Shown: piece after piece, positions 1 through 8,771 of the stretch
How the letters are laid out: every line of letters begins with the position of its first letter
How positions within the stretch are numbered: the first letter of the stretch is position 1
Origin: Pigmentiphaga kullae
GTDB lineage: Bacteria > Pseudomonadota > Gammaproteobacteria > Burkholderiales > Burkholderiaceae_B
Direction of reading: 5' to 3'
DNA: 64,000 nt
Assembly (NCBI RefSeq): GCF_004216695.1
Contig: NZ_SGXC01000003.1
Location: 372,001-436,000, forward strand
Program-made: the position numbers and the translations under genes
The notes under the pieces: generated by a model
Databases searched by the model: none
What the model was told of the DNA's origin: nothing
What the model saw: only the letters and a program-made list of their open reading frames with translations

Positions 1-1234
1 CAACCAGATCCCCGCGCACATCCGCGACTACCAGCCGCCGGTCGATCGCGCGTCCCAGCCGCAGGTCTCGGCGCGGCAAGGGCCCGCCGCGGCGGTGCGC
101 GCCGCCGTCGAAGGCGATGTGCGGGAATGGCAGGACAGCGGCGGTACGCGGTTCCAGGCCACGCTGGCCCGCCGCTGGGCCGCTGCCGACGGGCGCTGGC
201 TGAACATCTGGGTGCAGGACGGCGAGCGGTCCCCCGCGAAGGTGAGCGAGGCCCTGCTGGACAGCCTGAAGAGCCGGTTCTCGTCGAACCAGGATTCGGT
301 CTATCCCATCGTGACCGATCTCGCGGGCGCGCCCTGGGGCGCCACCGTCGGCAGCGGCTACATCGGCCCCGACCAGGACCTGCACATCGTGATGTCCAAC
401 ATCACGCCCGATGGCAAGGCCTGGGGCGTGATCGGCTATTTCTTCAGCGCCAATGCCTTCCTGAAGAGCTACGAGGGGCTCAGCAACGAAGCGGTGGTGC
501 TGTTCCTGGACACCGAGACCATGTACCTGGGCGGCCAGGCCGGCCGGAACACCGGCTATACCACGCTGGCGCACGAGATGACCCACATGGTCAATTTCTA
601 CCAGCGCGCGGCGCGCACGGGCGTGAGTCCGGACAACCGCTTCGCGGTCTGGCTGGAAGAGACCACGGCACTGATGATGGAGGACCTGGCCTCGGGCCGG
701 GTGGTGCCGGGCTTCAACCCGTTGCGGGATGGGGACTACGGCAACTGGCTTCATCAAAGCCAGAACTGCGATTACATCCGCGGCTGGGACGCCAGCGTGT
801 CCTCCAACTGCTTCTCGTATCCCATCGCCGCGAACTACGGCGGCTACCTGCTGCGGCAATACGGCACGGATTTCTATCGCAGCCTGCTGCGCGGCACCTC
901 GTCCACCGATTCGTTCACGCTGCTCGACCAGGCAGTCAGGCAGGCGGGCGGCGCGGGCGCGCGCCCGGCCTTGCGCGATTGGGGCGCGGCGCTGGCGCTG
1001 CTGCCCGCGTCGTCGCCGGCCGGGTTCGGCTATCCGCGCCGCGCGCAGGGCGGTTACGATCTGCCCGCCATCAACGGCCCCGATTACGCCTCGCTGCGCA
1101 CGCTGCCGTCCAGTTCGCCGTCCACGCTCAAGGCCTCGGGCCATTTCCCGGTGGTGCGCCGGCCATCGGGCGCGTCGTACTCGGAAACCGTGGCGGTGCC
1201 GGCGGGTTCGGCCCTGACCGTCGTCGTCCAGTAG
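1..1234 (+). CDS. M30-family zinc metallopeptidase, 5' truncated by window edge
   Basis: The reading frame is open from base 2, so the N-terminus lies outside the window; about 410 residues are visible. A zinc-protease HEMTH motif is encoded at 572-586, followed by WLEETTA, which would supply the third zinc ligand as in gluzincin-like peptidases. The surroundings (LAHExTHMVNF, later YGGYLLRQYG) resemble the hyicolysin-type M30 peptidases. These are usually secreted, but the signal peptide cannot be seen here. The next gene is convergent and ends one base after this stop. Family assignment is good; substrate unknown. Confidence 0.8.
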   Translation, partial: NQIPAHIRDYQPPVDRASQPQVSARQGPAAAVRAAVEGDVREWQDSGGTRFQATLARRWAAADGRWLNIWVQDGERSPAKVSEALLDSLKSRFSSNQDSVYPIVTDLAGAPWGATVGSGYIGPDQDLHIVMSNITPDGKAWGVIGYFFSANAFLKSYEGLSNEAVVLFLDTETMYLGGQAGRNTGYTTLAHEMTHMVNFYQRAARTGVSPDNRFAVWLEETTALMMEDLASGRVVPGFNPLRDGDYGNWLHQSQNCDYIRGWDASVSSNCFSYPIAANYGGYLLRQYGTDFYRSLLRGTSSTDSFTLLDQAVRQAGGAGARPALRDWGAALALLPASSPAGFGYPRRAQGGYDLPAINGPDYASLRTLPSSSPSTLKASGHFPVVRRPSGASYSETVAVPAGSALTVVVQ

Positions 1235-1235
1235 C

Positions 1236-2180
1236 TCAGGGCCCGGGGACCGCCTGGCGTTCGGCGCGGGGCGTCCGGATGCCGGTCAGGTTCCGGAAGG
1301 TCAGTTCGCGCGCGATGTCCAGGAAATTCAGGATGTAGGGCGCGTCTCCGTCCTCGACCCGCACGCCCGCGTACAGCGTGCGCCAGACGCCTTCCGCGCC
1401 CAGGCGGCAGGCATGCAGCAGACCTTGGTCCAGATATTCGGTCAACGCCCAGTTGGGGATGGCCGTCACGCCGCGGCCGCTGGCCACGAGCTGGATGATC
1501 ATGGGCGTGAGCTCGGTGGTGCGGATGTCCGCGGGCTCCACGTCGGCGGGGTCCAGGAAGGCGGTGAAGATGTCCAGCCTGTCGCGTTCGACGGGGTAGG
1601 TGATCAGCGTCTGCTGCGCCAGTTGCGCCGCCTCCAGGGTCTTGAACGCCGCCAGCGGGCTGTTGCGCGCCACCGCCAGCACCAGCTCGTAGCGGAACAG
1701 CGGCACGTAGCGGACCGCGTCCAGGCGGATGGGGTCGGACGTGATCACCAGGTCCAGGTCGCCGCGCACCAGCGCCGGCAGCGGCGCGAAGGAAAAGGCC
1801 GCGGACAGGTCCAGGACGACCTCGGGCCATTGTTCGCGGAACACGTCCAGCGCCGGCATCAGCCATTGGAAGCACGAATGGCATTCGATGGCCAGGTGCA
1901 GGCGGCCGGTGCGTCCCGCCGCCAGGCGTCCCAGTTCCCGCTCGGCGGCGCGCATGCGAGGCAGGACGTCGTCGGCCAGGGCCAGCACGCGCAGGCCGGC
2001 GGTGGTGAAGCGCAGCGGGCGCGTGCGCCGGTTGAGCAACTGCGTGCCCAGGCGTTCTTCCAGGTCGCGCAACTGGTGCGACAGCGCCGACTGCGTGACG
2101 TGCAGGCGCTCGGACGCTTCGACCAGGCTGCCGCCTTCGCGTATGGCGACCAGCGTCTCGAGGTGGCGGATGTCTATCAT
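1236..2180 (-). CDS. metR: LysR-type regulator MetR
   Basis: 314-residue LysR regulator with an N-terminal winged helix-turn-helix (residues about 1-60) and a C-terminal effector domain. In enteric bacteria MetR uses homocysteine as co-effector and activates metE. I place the start at 2180 (M-I-D-I-R-H-L), the usual MetR N-terminus; an upstream in-frame ATG at 2258 would run into the shared promoter and the metE leader. The gene is divergent from metE, and two MetR-type boxes lie between them, which is the classic arrangement. Strong identification from context and sequence. Confidence 0.92.
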   Translation of the reverse strand: MIDIRHLETLVAIREGGSLVEASERLHVTQSALSHQLRDLEERLGTQLLNRRTRPLRFTTAGLRVLALADDVLPRMRAAERELGRLAAGRTGRLHLAIECHSCFQWLMPALDVFREQWPEVVLDLSAAFSFAPLPALVRGDLDLVITSDPIRLDAVRYVPLFRYELVLAVARNSPLAAFKTLEAAQLAQQTLITYPVERDRLDIFTAFLDPADVEPADIRTTELTPMIIQLVASGRGVTAIPNWALTEYLDQGLLHACRLGAEGVWRTLYAGVRVEDGDAPYILNFLDIARELTFRNLTGIRTPRAERQAVPGP

Positions 2181-2195
2181 GTCGCCATCATAGCT

Positions 2196-2208
2196 TGAAA
2201 AAAATTCA
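2196..2208. promoter_or_regulatory. MetR box 1 (TGAA-N5-TTCA)
   Basis: Perfect TGAA-AAAAA-TTCA dyad, an exact match to the MetR consensus TGAA-N5-TTCA. It lies 16 bp upstream of the metR start, so it could serve autoregulation of metR as well as activation of metE. Confidence 0.82.
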
Positions 2209-2226
2209 TAATAGCTATGTAGAACT

Positions 2227-2239
2227 TGATTTTGATTCA
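2227..2239. promoter_or_regulatory. MetR box 2 (one mismatch)
   Basis: TGAT-TTTGA-TTCA matches TGAA-N5-TTCA with one mismatch. Its centre is 31 bp (about three helical turns) from that of box 1, so both would face the same side of the helix. The metE start is about 60 bp downstream. A strong plus a weak site is also found at enteric metE. Confidence 0.65.
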
Positions 2240-2297
2240 AGCATTCCGCCTTGCACAATGCCGTGTTTCATCGGATAGAGTCGGACGCGACACGGAC

Positions 2298-4616
2298 ATG
2301 GCTACTTTGCACAACCTGGGCTTTCCCCGCATCGGCGTGCGCCGCGAACTCAAGCGCGCCCTGGAAAGCTATTGGGCCGGGCTGTCCACGCAGGAAGCCC
2401 TGGAGCAGGCGGGACGCGAGCTGCGCGCCCGGCACTGGGCCGTCCAGGCTGCGTCCGGGGCCGAGCTGGTGCCGGTGGGCGACTTCGCCTGGTATGACCA
2501 CATGCTGGAGTGGTCCGCCACGCTGGGCGCGGTTCCCGTGCGCTTCGGCCAGGCCGCCGGCGCTCCCGTGGCGCTGGACACCGTGTTCCGGATGGCCCGG
2601 GGCAGCGCGCCGGGCGGCGGCCCGGCCGCGGCCTGCGAGATGACCAAGTGGTTCGATACGAACTACCACTATCTCGTGCCGGAACTGCACCCGGGGCAGC
2701 AGTTCCGCATCGCCCGCGACACCTTGTTCGAACAAGTGGGCGAGGCGCAGGCGCTGGGCCATGCGGCCAAACCCGTCATTCCCGGTCCGCTGACCTGGCT
2801 GTGGCTGGGCAAGGGCGAGGCCTACCGGGGCGCGGGCGATGCGGGCAAGCTGGCGCTGCTGGCGGCCCTGTTGCCCGTCTATGAAGAAGTGCTGGCGCGG
2901 CTGGCCGGCCTGGGCGCGCGCTGGGTGCAGATCGACGAGCCCATCCTGGCGCTGGATCTGCCCGCCGCCTGGCGCGAGGCCTTCGCCGCGGTGTACGAGC
3001 GGCTGGCCGGCGCGCCGGTGTCCATCTTGCTGGCCACGTATTTCGGCGCGCTGGACGACAACCTGCCGGTGGTCCGGGCGTTGCCCGTGGCCGGGCTGCA
3101 CGTCGACCTGGCGCGCGCGCCGGAGCAACTGGCGGCCGTGGCCGGCGGGCTGCGGCCCGGCCAGGTGTTGTCGGCCGGCGTGATCGACGGCCGCAACGTC
3201 TGGCGCGCCGACCTGGACGCCTGGCGTGCGCGGCTGGCTCCGTATGCCGCCACGCTGGGCGAGCGTCTGTGGCTGGCGCCGTCGTGCTCCCTGCTGCATG
3301 TGCCGGTGGACCTGTCTGCCGAGGACCAGCTGGATGACGAACTCAAGAGCTGGCTGAGCTTCGCCCGCCAGAAGCTGGACGAGTTGTCGCTGCTGGCCCG
3401 GGCCCTCGAACTGGGCGAGGCCGCGGACAGTGTGGCCGGGGTGGCCGATGCGCTGGCCGTGCAGCGCCGCGCGCTGCGCACGCGCGCCGAGTCGCGGCGC
3501 ATCCACCTGCCGGCGGTCCAGAGCGCGCTGCGCGAGGCCGGCGGACTGGCTCGTGGCCGTCCGCCCTTCGCGCAGCGCAGCGCCGCCCAGCAGGCGCGGC
3601 TGCGGCTGCCGGCGTTTCCCACCACCACCATCGGTTCGTTCCCCCAGACCCCGGAGATCCGGGCGCTGCGCCGCGACTGGCGGGCCGGATCGCTGGGCGA
3701 CGCCGCCTACGAAAAGGCCATCCGCAAGGAGATCGCCGACAGCATCGCCTTCCAGGAGCGGGTGGGGCTGGACGTGCTGGTGCACGGCGAGGCCGAGCGC
3801 AACGACATGGTCGAGTACTTCGGCGAACTGCTGGCGGGCTTCGCCTTCACGCAGAACGGCTGGGTGCAGAGCTACGGCTCGCGCTGCGTGAAGCCGCCCG
3901 TCCTGTTCGGCGACATCGCGCGTCCGGTGCCCATGACGGTCGGTTGGACGGCGTACGCCCAGTCGCTGACCGATCGGCCCGTGAAGGGCATGCTGACGGG
4001 GCCGGTGACGCTGCTTCAATGGTCTTTCGTGCGCGACGACCAGCCGCGCAGCACCACCTGCCGGCAACTGGCGCTGGCGCTGCGCGGCGAGGCGCTGGAC
4101 CTGGAGGCGGCCGGCATAGGCGTGATCCAGATCGACGAGCCGGCCTTGCGCGAAGGGTTGCCTCTACGGCGGGCGCAGTGGGCCGGCTACCTGGGCTGGG
4201 CGGTCGACAGCTTCCGGCTCTGCACGACCGGCGTGCGCGACGACACCCAGATCCATACCCACATGTGCTATTCCGAGTTCAACGACATCATCGAATCCAT
4301 CGCGGCGATGGACGCGGACGTCATCACCATCGAGACCTCGCGCTCGAACATGGAACTGCTCGGGGCCTTCGAGGATTTCCGCTACCCGAACGACATCGGT
4401 CCGGGCGTGTACGACATCCATTCGCCCAACGTGCCCGAGGTCGAAGGGATGGTCGGGCTGGTTCGCCGGGCGGCCGCGCGCCTGCCCGGCGGGCGCCTGT
4501 GGGTCAATCCCGACTGCGGCCTGAAGACCCGGGCCTGGCCCGAGGCCGAGGCGGCGCTGCTGAAAATGGTGGCGGCGGCGCGGGTGCTCCGGCAGGGCCG
4601 CCCCGCCGCGGCATAG
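2298..4616 (+). CDS. metE: cobalamin-independent methionine synthase MetE
   Basis: 772-residue 5-methyltetrahydropteroyltriglutamate-homocysteine methyltransferase, which makes methionine from homocysteine without vitamin B12 in the cytosol. The N-terminal half starts with the typical NLGFPRIG. The C-terminal catalytic half carries the zinc ligands: His and Cys in HTHMCYSEF (about residue 653), Glu in TIETSRS, and Cys in [10 protein letters not shown] near the end. The start at 2298 gives M-A-T-L-H-N; an upstream ATG at 2226 would overlap MetR box 2 and is rejected. Full length for the family, and divergent from metR. Confidence 0.96.
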   Translation: MATLHNLGFPRIGVRRELKRALESYWAGLSTQEALEQAGRELRARHWAVQAASGAELVPVGDFAWYDHMLEWSATLGAVPVRFGQAAGAPVALDTVFRMARGSAPGGGPAAACEMTKWFDTNYHYLVPELHPGQQFRIARDTLFEQVGEAQALGHAAKPVIPGPLTWLWLGKGEAYRGAGDAGKLALLAALLPVYEEVLARLAGLGARWVQIDEPILALDLPAAWREAFAAVYERLAGAPVSILLATYFGALDDNLPVVRALPVAGLHVDLARAPEQLAAVAGGLRPGQVLSAGVIDGRNVWRADLDAWRARLAPYAATLGERLWLAPSCSLLHVPVDLSAEDQLDDELKSWLSFARQKLDELSLLARALELGEAADSVAGVADALAVQRRALRTRAESRRIHLPAVQSALREAGGLARGRPPFAQRSAAQQARLRLPAFPTTTIGSFPQTPEIRALRRDWRAGSLGDAAYEKAIRKEIADSIAFQERVGLDVLVHGEAERNDMVEYFGELLAGFAFTQNGWVQSYGSRCVKPPVLFGDIARPVPMTVGWTAYAQSLTDRPVKGMLTGPVTLLQWSFVRDDQPRSTTCRQLALALRGEALDLEAAGIGVIQIDEPALREGLPLRRAQWAGYLGWAVDSFRLCTTGVRDDTQIHTHMCYSEFNDIIESIAAMDADVITIETSRSNMELLGAFEDFRYPNDIGPGVYDIHSPNVPEVEGMVGLVRRAAARLPGGRLWVNPDCGLKTRAWPEAEAALLKMVAAARVLRQGRPAAA

Positions 4617-4926
4617 GGAAGGGCCCGCGGGCGGGGGTGCTATACTCTCTGGGTTTTATCGCCCGCCCATTGCCTCCCGGCCGCGCCCGGAACCCGCCGG
4701 CGCCCCCGATGCAATCGGCACCTTAGCGCATGCCCGTAACCGCCAATCGCCTCGCTATGCGACAGCCCGCGACTTTGCTCGTCCAGAGCACAGGTCCGTG
4801 GGCTTTTGTTTGCCCGGCCGCGGCTACGCCTGGGCTATCCCCATCCGTATCCAGGCGCATGACCCGTCATGGCGCTGGTCTTTTCCAACCGATCATTCAA
4901 CGTCTACCCGACAGCGAAGGCTCCGC
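4617..4926 (+). promoter_or_regulatory. sucC leader and promoter region
   Basis: 310 bases without a supported gene. An extended -10 element, TGC-TATACT, sits at 4638-4646 with no good -35, which fits an extended -10 promoter. That would give a 5' leader of about 275 nt for sucCD. A 66-residue open frame at 4730-4930 overlaps the sucC start and has no clear ribosome site, so I do not call it. The long leader could hold post-transcriptional control, but I recognise no RNA family. Confidence 0.45.
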
Positions 4927-6087
4927 ATGAAAATCCACGAGTATCAGGGCAAAGAGCTTCTGAATAAATTTGGCGTCACCGTTCCGCGCGGCATCCCCGT
5001 GTTCTCGGTGGACGAGGCCGTCAAGGCTGCTGAACAACTGGGCGGCCCGGTGTGGGTCGTCAAGGCCCAGATCCATGCGGGCGGCCGCGGCAAGGGCGGC
5101 GGCGTCAAGCTCGGCCGTTCCATCGAGGAAGTGCGCACGCTGGCCGGCCAGATCCTGGGCATGCAGCTGATCACGCACCAGACCGGCCCGGAAGGCCAGA
5201 AGGTCCGCCGCCTGCTGATCGAGGAAGGCGCCGACATCAAGAAGGAACTGTACGTCGGCATCGTGACCGACCGCAGCTCGCAGCGCGTCTGCGTGATGGC
5301 CTCGAGCGAAGGCGGCATGGAGATCGAAGAGGTCGCCCACGCCACCCCCGAGAAGATCCTGAAGGTGTTCGTCGACCCCGCCAAGGGCCTGACCACCGAC
5401 GAAGCCTCGCAACTGGCCCGCGGCATCGGCGTTCCCGAAGGTTCGATCGCCGATGCGGCCGATCAGATCCAGAAGCTGTACACCTGCTACGTCGAGACCG
5501 ACGCCGACCTGGCCGAGATCAACCCCCTGATCGTCACCGGCTCGGGCAAGATCATCGCCCTGGACGCCAAGTTCAACTTCGATTCGAACGCGCTGTTCCG
5601 CCACCCCGAGATCGTGGCCTACCGCGACACCGATGAAGAAGACCCCGCCGAAATCGAAGCCAGCCAGTTCGGCCTGGCCTACATCCAGCTCGACGGCAAC
5701 ATCGGCTGCCTGGTGAACGGCGCCGGCCTGGCCATGGCCACCATGGACACCATCAAGCTGTTCGGCGGCGAGCCGGCCAACTTCCTGGACGTCGGCGGTG
5801 GCGCCACGGCCGAGAAGGTGACCGAAGCCTTCAAGATCATGCTGAAGAACCCCGGCCTGAAGGCCATCCTGGTGAACATTTTCGGCGGCATCATGCGCTG
5901 CGACGTCATCGCCGAAGGCGTGATCGCCGCGTGCAAGGCCGTCAGCCTGAGCGTGCCGCTGGTCGTGCGCATGAAGGGTACCAACGAGGAGCTCGGCAAG
6001 AAGATGCTGGCCGATTCCGGTCTGCCCATCATCAGCGCCGACACCATGGCCGAAGCCGCCACCAAGGTCGTGGCCGCGGCCAAGTAA
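4927..6087 (+). CDS. sucC: succinyl-CoA synthetase, beta subunit
   Basis: 386 residues, the usual length. Succinyl-CoA synthetase interconverts succinyl-CoA and succinate with nucleotide phosphorylation in the TCA cycle; the beta subunit holds the ATP-grasp nucleotide site. The N-terminus M-K-I-H-E-Y-Q-G-K is typical, and the glycine-rich [12 protein letters not shown] and [10 protein letters not shown] motifs of the C-terminal ligase domain are present. An in-frame ATG at 4798 is too early for the family. sucD starts 38 bp downstream and surely shares the transcript. Confidence 0.97.
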   Translation: MKIHEYQGKELLNKFGVTVPRGIPVFSVDEAVKAAEQLGGPVWVVKAQIHAGGRGKGGGVKLGRSIEEVRTLAGQILGMQLITHQTGPEGQKVRRLLIEEGADIKKELYVGIVTDRSSQRVCVMASSEGGMEIEEVAHATPEKILKVFVDPAKGLTTDEASQLARGIGVPEGSIADAADQIQKLYTCYVETDADLAEINPLIVTGSGKIIALDAKFNFDSNALFRHPEIVAYRDTDEEDPAEIEASQFGLAYIQLDGNIGCLVNGAGLAMATMDTIKLFGGEPANFLDVGGGATAEKVTEAFKIMLKNPGLKAILVNIFGGIMRCDVIAEGVIAACKAVSLSVPLVVRMKGTNEELGKKMLADSGLPIISADTMAEAATKVVAAAK

Positions 6088-6125
6088 GCGCACGAGCGCA
6101 CAGCACAGGATATTAAGGACTCGAA

Positions 6126-7007
6126 ATGTCGATTCTGATCAACAAAGATACCAAGGTCATCACGCAGGGGATCACCGGCAAGACCGGGCAATTCCACACC
6201 CGCATGTGCCGCGAGTACGCCAACGGCAAGAACTGCTTCGTGGCCGGCGTGAACCCCAAGAAGGCCGGCGAGGACTTCGAAGGCGTGCCCATCTACGCCA
6301 ACGTTTCCGAAGCCAAGGCCGCCACCGGCGCCAACGTGTCGGTCATCTACGTGCCGCCCGCGGGCGCCGCCGCCGCCATCTGGGAAGCCGTCGAGGCCGA
6401 CCTGGATCTGGCCATCTGCATCACCGAGGGCATTCCCGTCCGCGACATGCTGGAAGTCCGCAACCGCATGCGCGCCGAAAACAAGCGCACGCTGCTGCTC
6501 GGACCCAACTGCCCCGGCCTGATCACCCCCGACGAAATCAAGATCGGCATCATGCCCGGCCACATCCACCGCAAGGGCCGCATCGGCATCGTCAGCCGCT
6601 CGGGCACGCTGACGTATGAAGCCGTGGGCCAGGTCACGGAATTGGGCCTGGGCCAGTCGAGCGCCGTCGGCATCGGTGGCGATCCCATCAACGGCCTCAA
6701 GCACATCGACGTGCTGAAGATGTTCAATGACGATCCCGACACCGACGCCGTCATCATGATCGGCGAAATCGGCGGCCCGGACGAAGTGAACGCCGCCCAG
6801 TGGGCCAAGGACAACATGAAGAAGCCGGTGGTCGGTTTCATCGCGGGCGTGACGGCTCCGGCCGGCAAGCGCATGGGCCACGCCGGCGCGCTGATCTCGG
6901 GCGGCGCCGACACGGCCGAAGCCAAGCTGGAGATCATGGAAGCTTGCGGCATCAAAACGACCAAGAACCCGTCCGAGATGGGCAAGCTGCTCAAGTCCGT
7001 GCTGTAA
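6126..7007 (+). CDS. sucD: succinyl-CoA synthetase, alpha subunit
   Basis: 293 residues, full length. The N-terminal CoA-binding domain shows the ITGKTGQFHT segment. The phosphorylated histidine lies in GHAGALISGG near the C-terminus. It pairs with SucC to form the TCA-cycle enzyme. A GGA ribosome site precedes the ATG. A strong GC-rich stem follows the stop. Confidence 0.97.
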   Translation: MSILINKDTKVITQGITGKTGQFHTRMCREYANGKNCFVAGVNPKKAGEDFEGVPIYANVSEAKAATGANVSVIYVPPAGAAAAIWEAVEADLDLAICITEGIPVRDMLEVRNRMRAENKRTLLLGPNCPGLITPDEIKIGIMPGHIHRKGRIGIVSRSGTLTYEAVGQVTELGLGQSSAVGIGGDPINGLKHIDVLKMFNDDPDTDAVIMIGEIGGPDEVNAAQWAKDNMKKPVVGFIAGVTAPAGKRMGHAGALISGGADTAEAKLEIMEACGIKTTKNPSEMGKLLKSVL

Positions 7008-7018
7008 GTAAAAAGAGA

Positions 7019-7047
7019 GACGGGCGCGATTGACTATCGCGCCCGTC
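7019..7047. terminator. 12-bp perfect stem-loop between sucD and terC
   Basis: Arms 7019-7030 and 7036-7047 are perfectly complementary (12 bp) around a TGACT loop. There is no T-run on the plus-strand side, and the next start codon is only 20 bp away, so it is probably a partial terminator, a 3'-end stabiliser of sucCD mRNA, or both. Confidence 0.5.
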
Positions 7048-7066
7048 GCCATTTCAGGAGAAAAGC

Positions 7067-7771
7067 GTGGAATTTGGCTCAGCCGCCTTTGTACTGGCTC
7101 TCATTCAAATCATCTGGGTGAACATCCTGTTGTCGGGGGACAACGCGGTGGTCATCGCGCTGGCGGCTCGTTCGCTGCCGGCCCATCAACAAAAGAAAGC
7201 AATCGTGATCGGCTCTGCGGCCGCCATCGTGATGCGTATCATCCTGACGCTGGTTGCGGCCCAGTTGCTGCAGCTGCCCTGGTTGAAACTGATCGGCTCG
7301 CTGCTGTTGCTGTACATCGGTATTTCTCTGTTGCTGCCGGAAGGTGAAGAGGACGAAGGCAAGCTGGCCAAGGACGGCCTGATGGCCGCCATCCGCACCA
7401 TCCTGATCGCCGACCTGGTCATGAGCCTGGACAACGTGATCGCCGTGGCGGCTGCCGCCATGGGCAATACCGTGCTCCTGGTCCTGGGCCTGGCCATCAG
7501 CATCCCGCTGGTGATCTTCGGCAGCACGCTGCTGCTGAAAGTCATCGAACGCTTCCCGCTCATCGTCTGGCTGGGTGCCGCCCTGCTGGGGTTCATCGCC
7601 GGCGAGCTGTTCGTCAACGATCCCGCGCTGCACACCGAGGCCGTCGAGGCGTCCATGGGGCTGAGCCATCATGGCGCCGAGATCGCCGCCGGCGTGATCG
7701 GAGCCGTCATCGTGCTGGTGGTGGGCAAGGTGCTGATGTCGCGGCGCCGCTCCGGCGACCAGCCTGCTTGA
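7067..7771 (+). CDS. TerC-family integral membrane protein, copy 1
   Basis: 234-residue TerC/YjbE-like protein with about seven hydrophobic segments. The two half-repeats carry the family signatures: WVNILLSGDNAVVIALA (about residues 17-33) and LIADLVMSLDNVIAVAA in the middle. The conserved Asp and Asn in the GDN and LDN motifs are thought to bind metal. TerC proteins such as Alx and MeeY are linked to manganese export. The start is GTG with an AGGAG ribosome site. A paralogue follows at 7970. The ion carried is not determinable from sequence. Confidence 0.85.
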   Translation: MEFGSAAFVLALIQIIWVNILLSGDNAVVIALAARSLPAHQQKKAIVIGSAAAIVMRIILTLVAAQLLQLPWLKLIGSLLLLYIGISLLLPEGEEDEGKLAKDGLMAAIRTILIADLVMSLDNVIAVAAAAMGNTVLLVLGLAISIPLVIFGSTLLLKVIERFPLIVWLGAALLGFIAGELFVNDPALHTEAVEASMGLSHHGAEIAAGVIGAVIVLVVGKVLMSRRRSGDQPA

Positions 7772-7800
7772 GGGCCGGCAACGCATAGTCGTGGTAAGTC

Positions 7801-7824
7801 GGCTTGGCATTCGTGTGCCAGGCC
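7801..7824 (+). promoter_or_regulatory. leader stem-loop 1 upstream of second terC
   Basis: Arms 7801-7809 and 7816-7824 pair over nine positions (one G-U) around a 6-nt loop. No T-run follows. Part of a 198-bp spacer with three hairpins. Confidence 0.4.
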
Positions 7825-7845
7825 GGTCTCGTCTTCGCGGGGGTG

Positions 7846-7871
7846 TTTCCGGGCATGCGGGTGCCTGGAAA
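7846..7871 (+). promoter_or_regulatory. leader stem-loop 2 upstream of second terC
   Basis: Arms 7846-7855 and 7862-7871 pair over ten positions (one G-U) around a 6-nt loop. The loop-proximal GGCA/TGCC pairing repeats that of stem-loop 1, so the two elements look related. Confidence 0.4.
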
Positions 7872-7907
7872 TACCTTCCCATAAGGCGTGGTGAATTCGA
7901 AAAACAA

Positions 7908-7936
7908 GGAAGAACCTATCTTCCGTACAGGAAGAT
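7908..7936 (+). promoter_or_regulatory. mutually exclusive hairpin pair before second terC
   Basis: GGAAGA (7908-7913), TCTTCC (7919-7924) and GGAAGA (7930-7935) are spaced 5 nt apart. The middle segment can pair with either neighbour but not with both, the layout of a two-state leader switch. The GTG start of the second terC is 34 nt downstream. Confidence 0.4.
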
Positions 7937-7969
7937 TCGCTCGTCCGGATCTGGCTTAGGGAGCTACAC

Positions 7970-8701
7970 GTGCTTGAATTTTTCCAGACGCTCAGCTGGG
8001 CGGCAGTATTTCAAATCATCCTGATCGACATCCTGCTGGGCGGGGACAACGCGGTGGTCATCGCGCTGGCCTGCCGCAACCTGCCCGCCAAGCGGCGGAT
8101 GCAGGGCATTCTGTGGGGGACGGCGGGCGCCATCGTGCTGCGCGTCGTGCTGATCGCCTTCGCGGTCACGATGCTGCAGATCCCGTTCCTGAAGATCGTG
8201 GGCGGCGTGCTGCTGTTCTGGATCGGCATCAAGCTGCTGGTGCCCGAGGATGAGTCGCACGACAACATCGAGGGCGGCGCCACGCTGCTGGGCGCGATCA
8301 AGACCATCATCGTGGCCGACTTCGTCATGAGCCTGGACAACGTCATCGCCATTGCCGGCGCGGCCCAGCAGGCGGACGAGTCCCACCAGATCGGCCTGGT
8401 CATCTTCGGCCTGCTGGTCAGCGTGCCCATCATCATCTGGGGCAGCACCCTGGTCCTGAAGCTGATCGACCGCTTCCCCGTCGTGGTGACGCTGGGCGGC
8501 GCGCTGCTGGGGTGGATCGCCGGCGGCATGCTGGCGACCGACGTCGCGGTCCAGTCCCATGTGATCCAGCCCAGCTCGCTGGCGGCCTACAACACGCAGA
8601 TCACCTATGCCGCGGAAATCCTGGGCGCGCTGATCGTCGTCGGGGTGGGGATGTGGTTGGCCCGCCGCAAGAGGGCGCAGCAGCCGGCCAGCCAGGCCTG
8701 A
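7970..8701 (+). CDS. TerC-family integral membrane protein, copy 2
   Basis: 243-residue paralogue of the preceding gene. It repeats the two family signatures, LIDILLGGDNAVVIALA near residue 20 and IVADFVMSLDNVIAIAG near residue 122, within about seven membrane segments. The start is GTG with a GGGAG ribosome site. The copies share layout but are clearly diverged, so this is an old tandem duplication. A structured 198-bp spacer separates them, suggesting separate control. A metal-ion export role is inferred from the family only. Confidence 0.85.
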   Translation: MLEFFQTLSWAAVFQIILIDILLGGDNAVVIALACRNLPAKRRMQGILWGTAGAIVLRVVLIAFAVTMLQIPFLKIVGGVLLFWIGIKLLVPEDESHDNIEGGATLLGAIKTIIVADFVMSLDNVIAIAGAAQQADESHQIGLVIFGLLVSVPIIIWGSTLVLKLIDRFPVVVTLGGALLGWIAGGMLATDVAVQSHVIQPSSLAAYNTQITYAAEILGALIVVGVGMWLARRKRAQQPASQA

Positions 8702-8733
8702 TCGGAGCGCGGGGCCGCGAGGCCCGGCACGGC

Positions 8734-8755
8734 ACGCCCTGCTTCGGCAGGGCGT
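8734..8755 (+). terminator. UUCG-capped terminator hairpin after terC
   Basis: Arms 8734-8742 and 8747-8755 are perfectly complementary (9 bp) around a TTCG tetraloop closed by C-G, an exceptionally stable loop. The T-run is weak. It lies between convergent genes and could stop transcription from both sides. Confidence 0.6.
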
Positions 8756-8771
8756 TGTCGCTTGTGGGGCG

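Noticed and set aside
4730-4930. 66-codon frame upstream of sucC
   Set aside because: No ribosome site, no recognisable fold, and it overlaps the sucC start; probably untranslated leader.
7772-7969. yybP-ykoY manganese riboswitch before the second terC
   Set aside because: TerC context made it worth checking, but I could not find the conserved loop sequences of that family, so I report only the hairpins seen.
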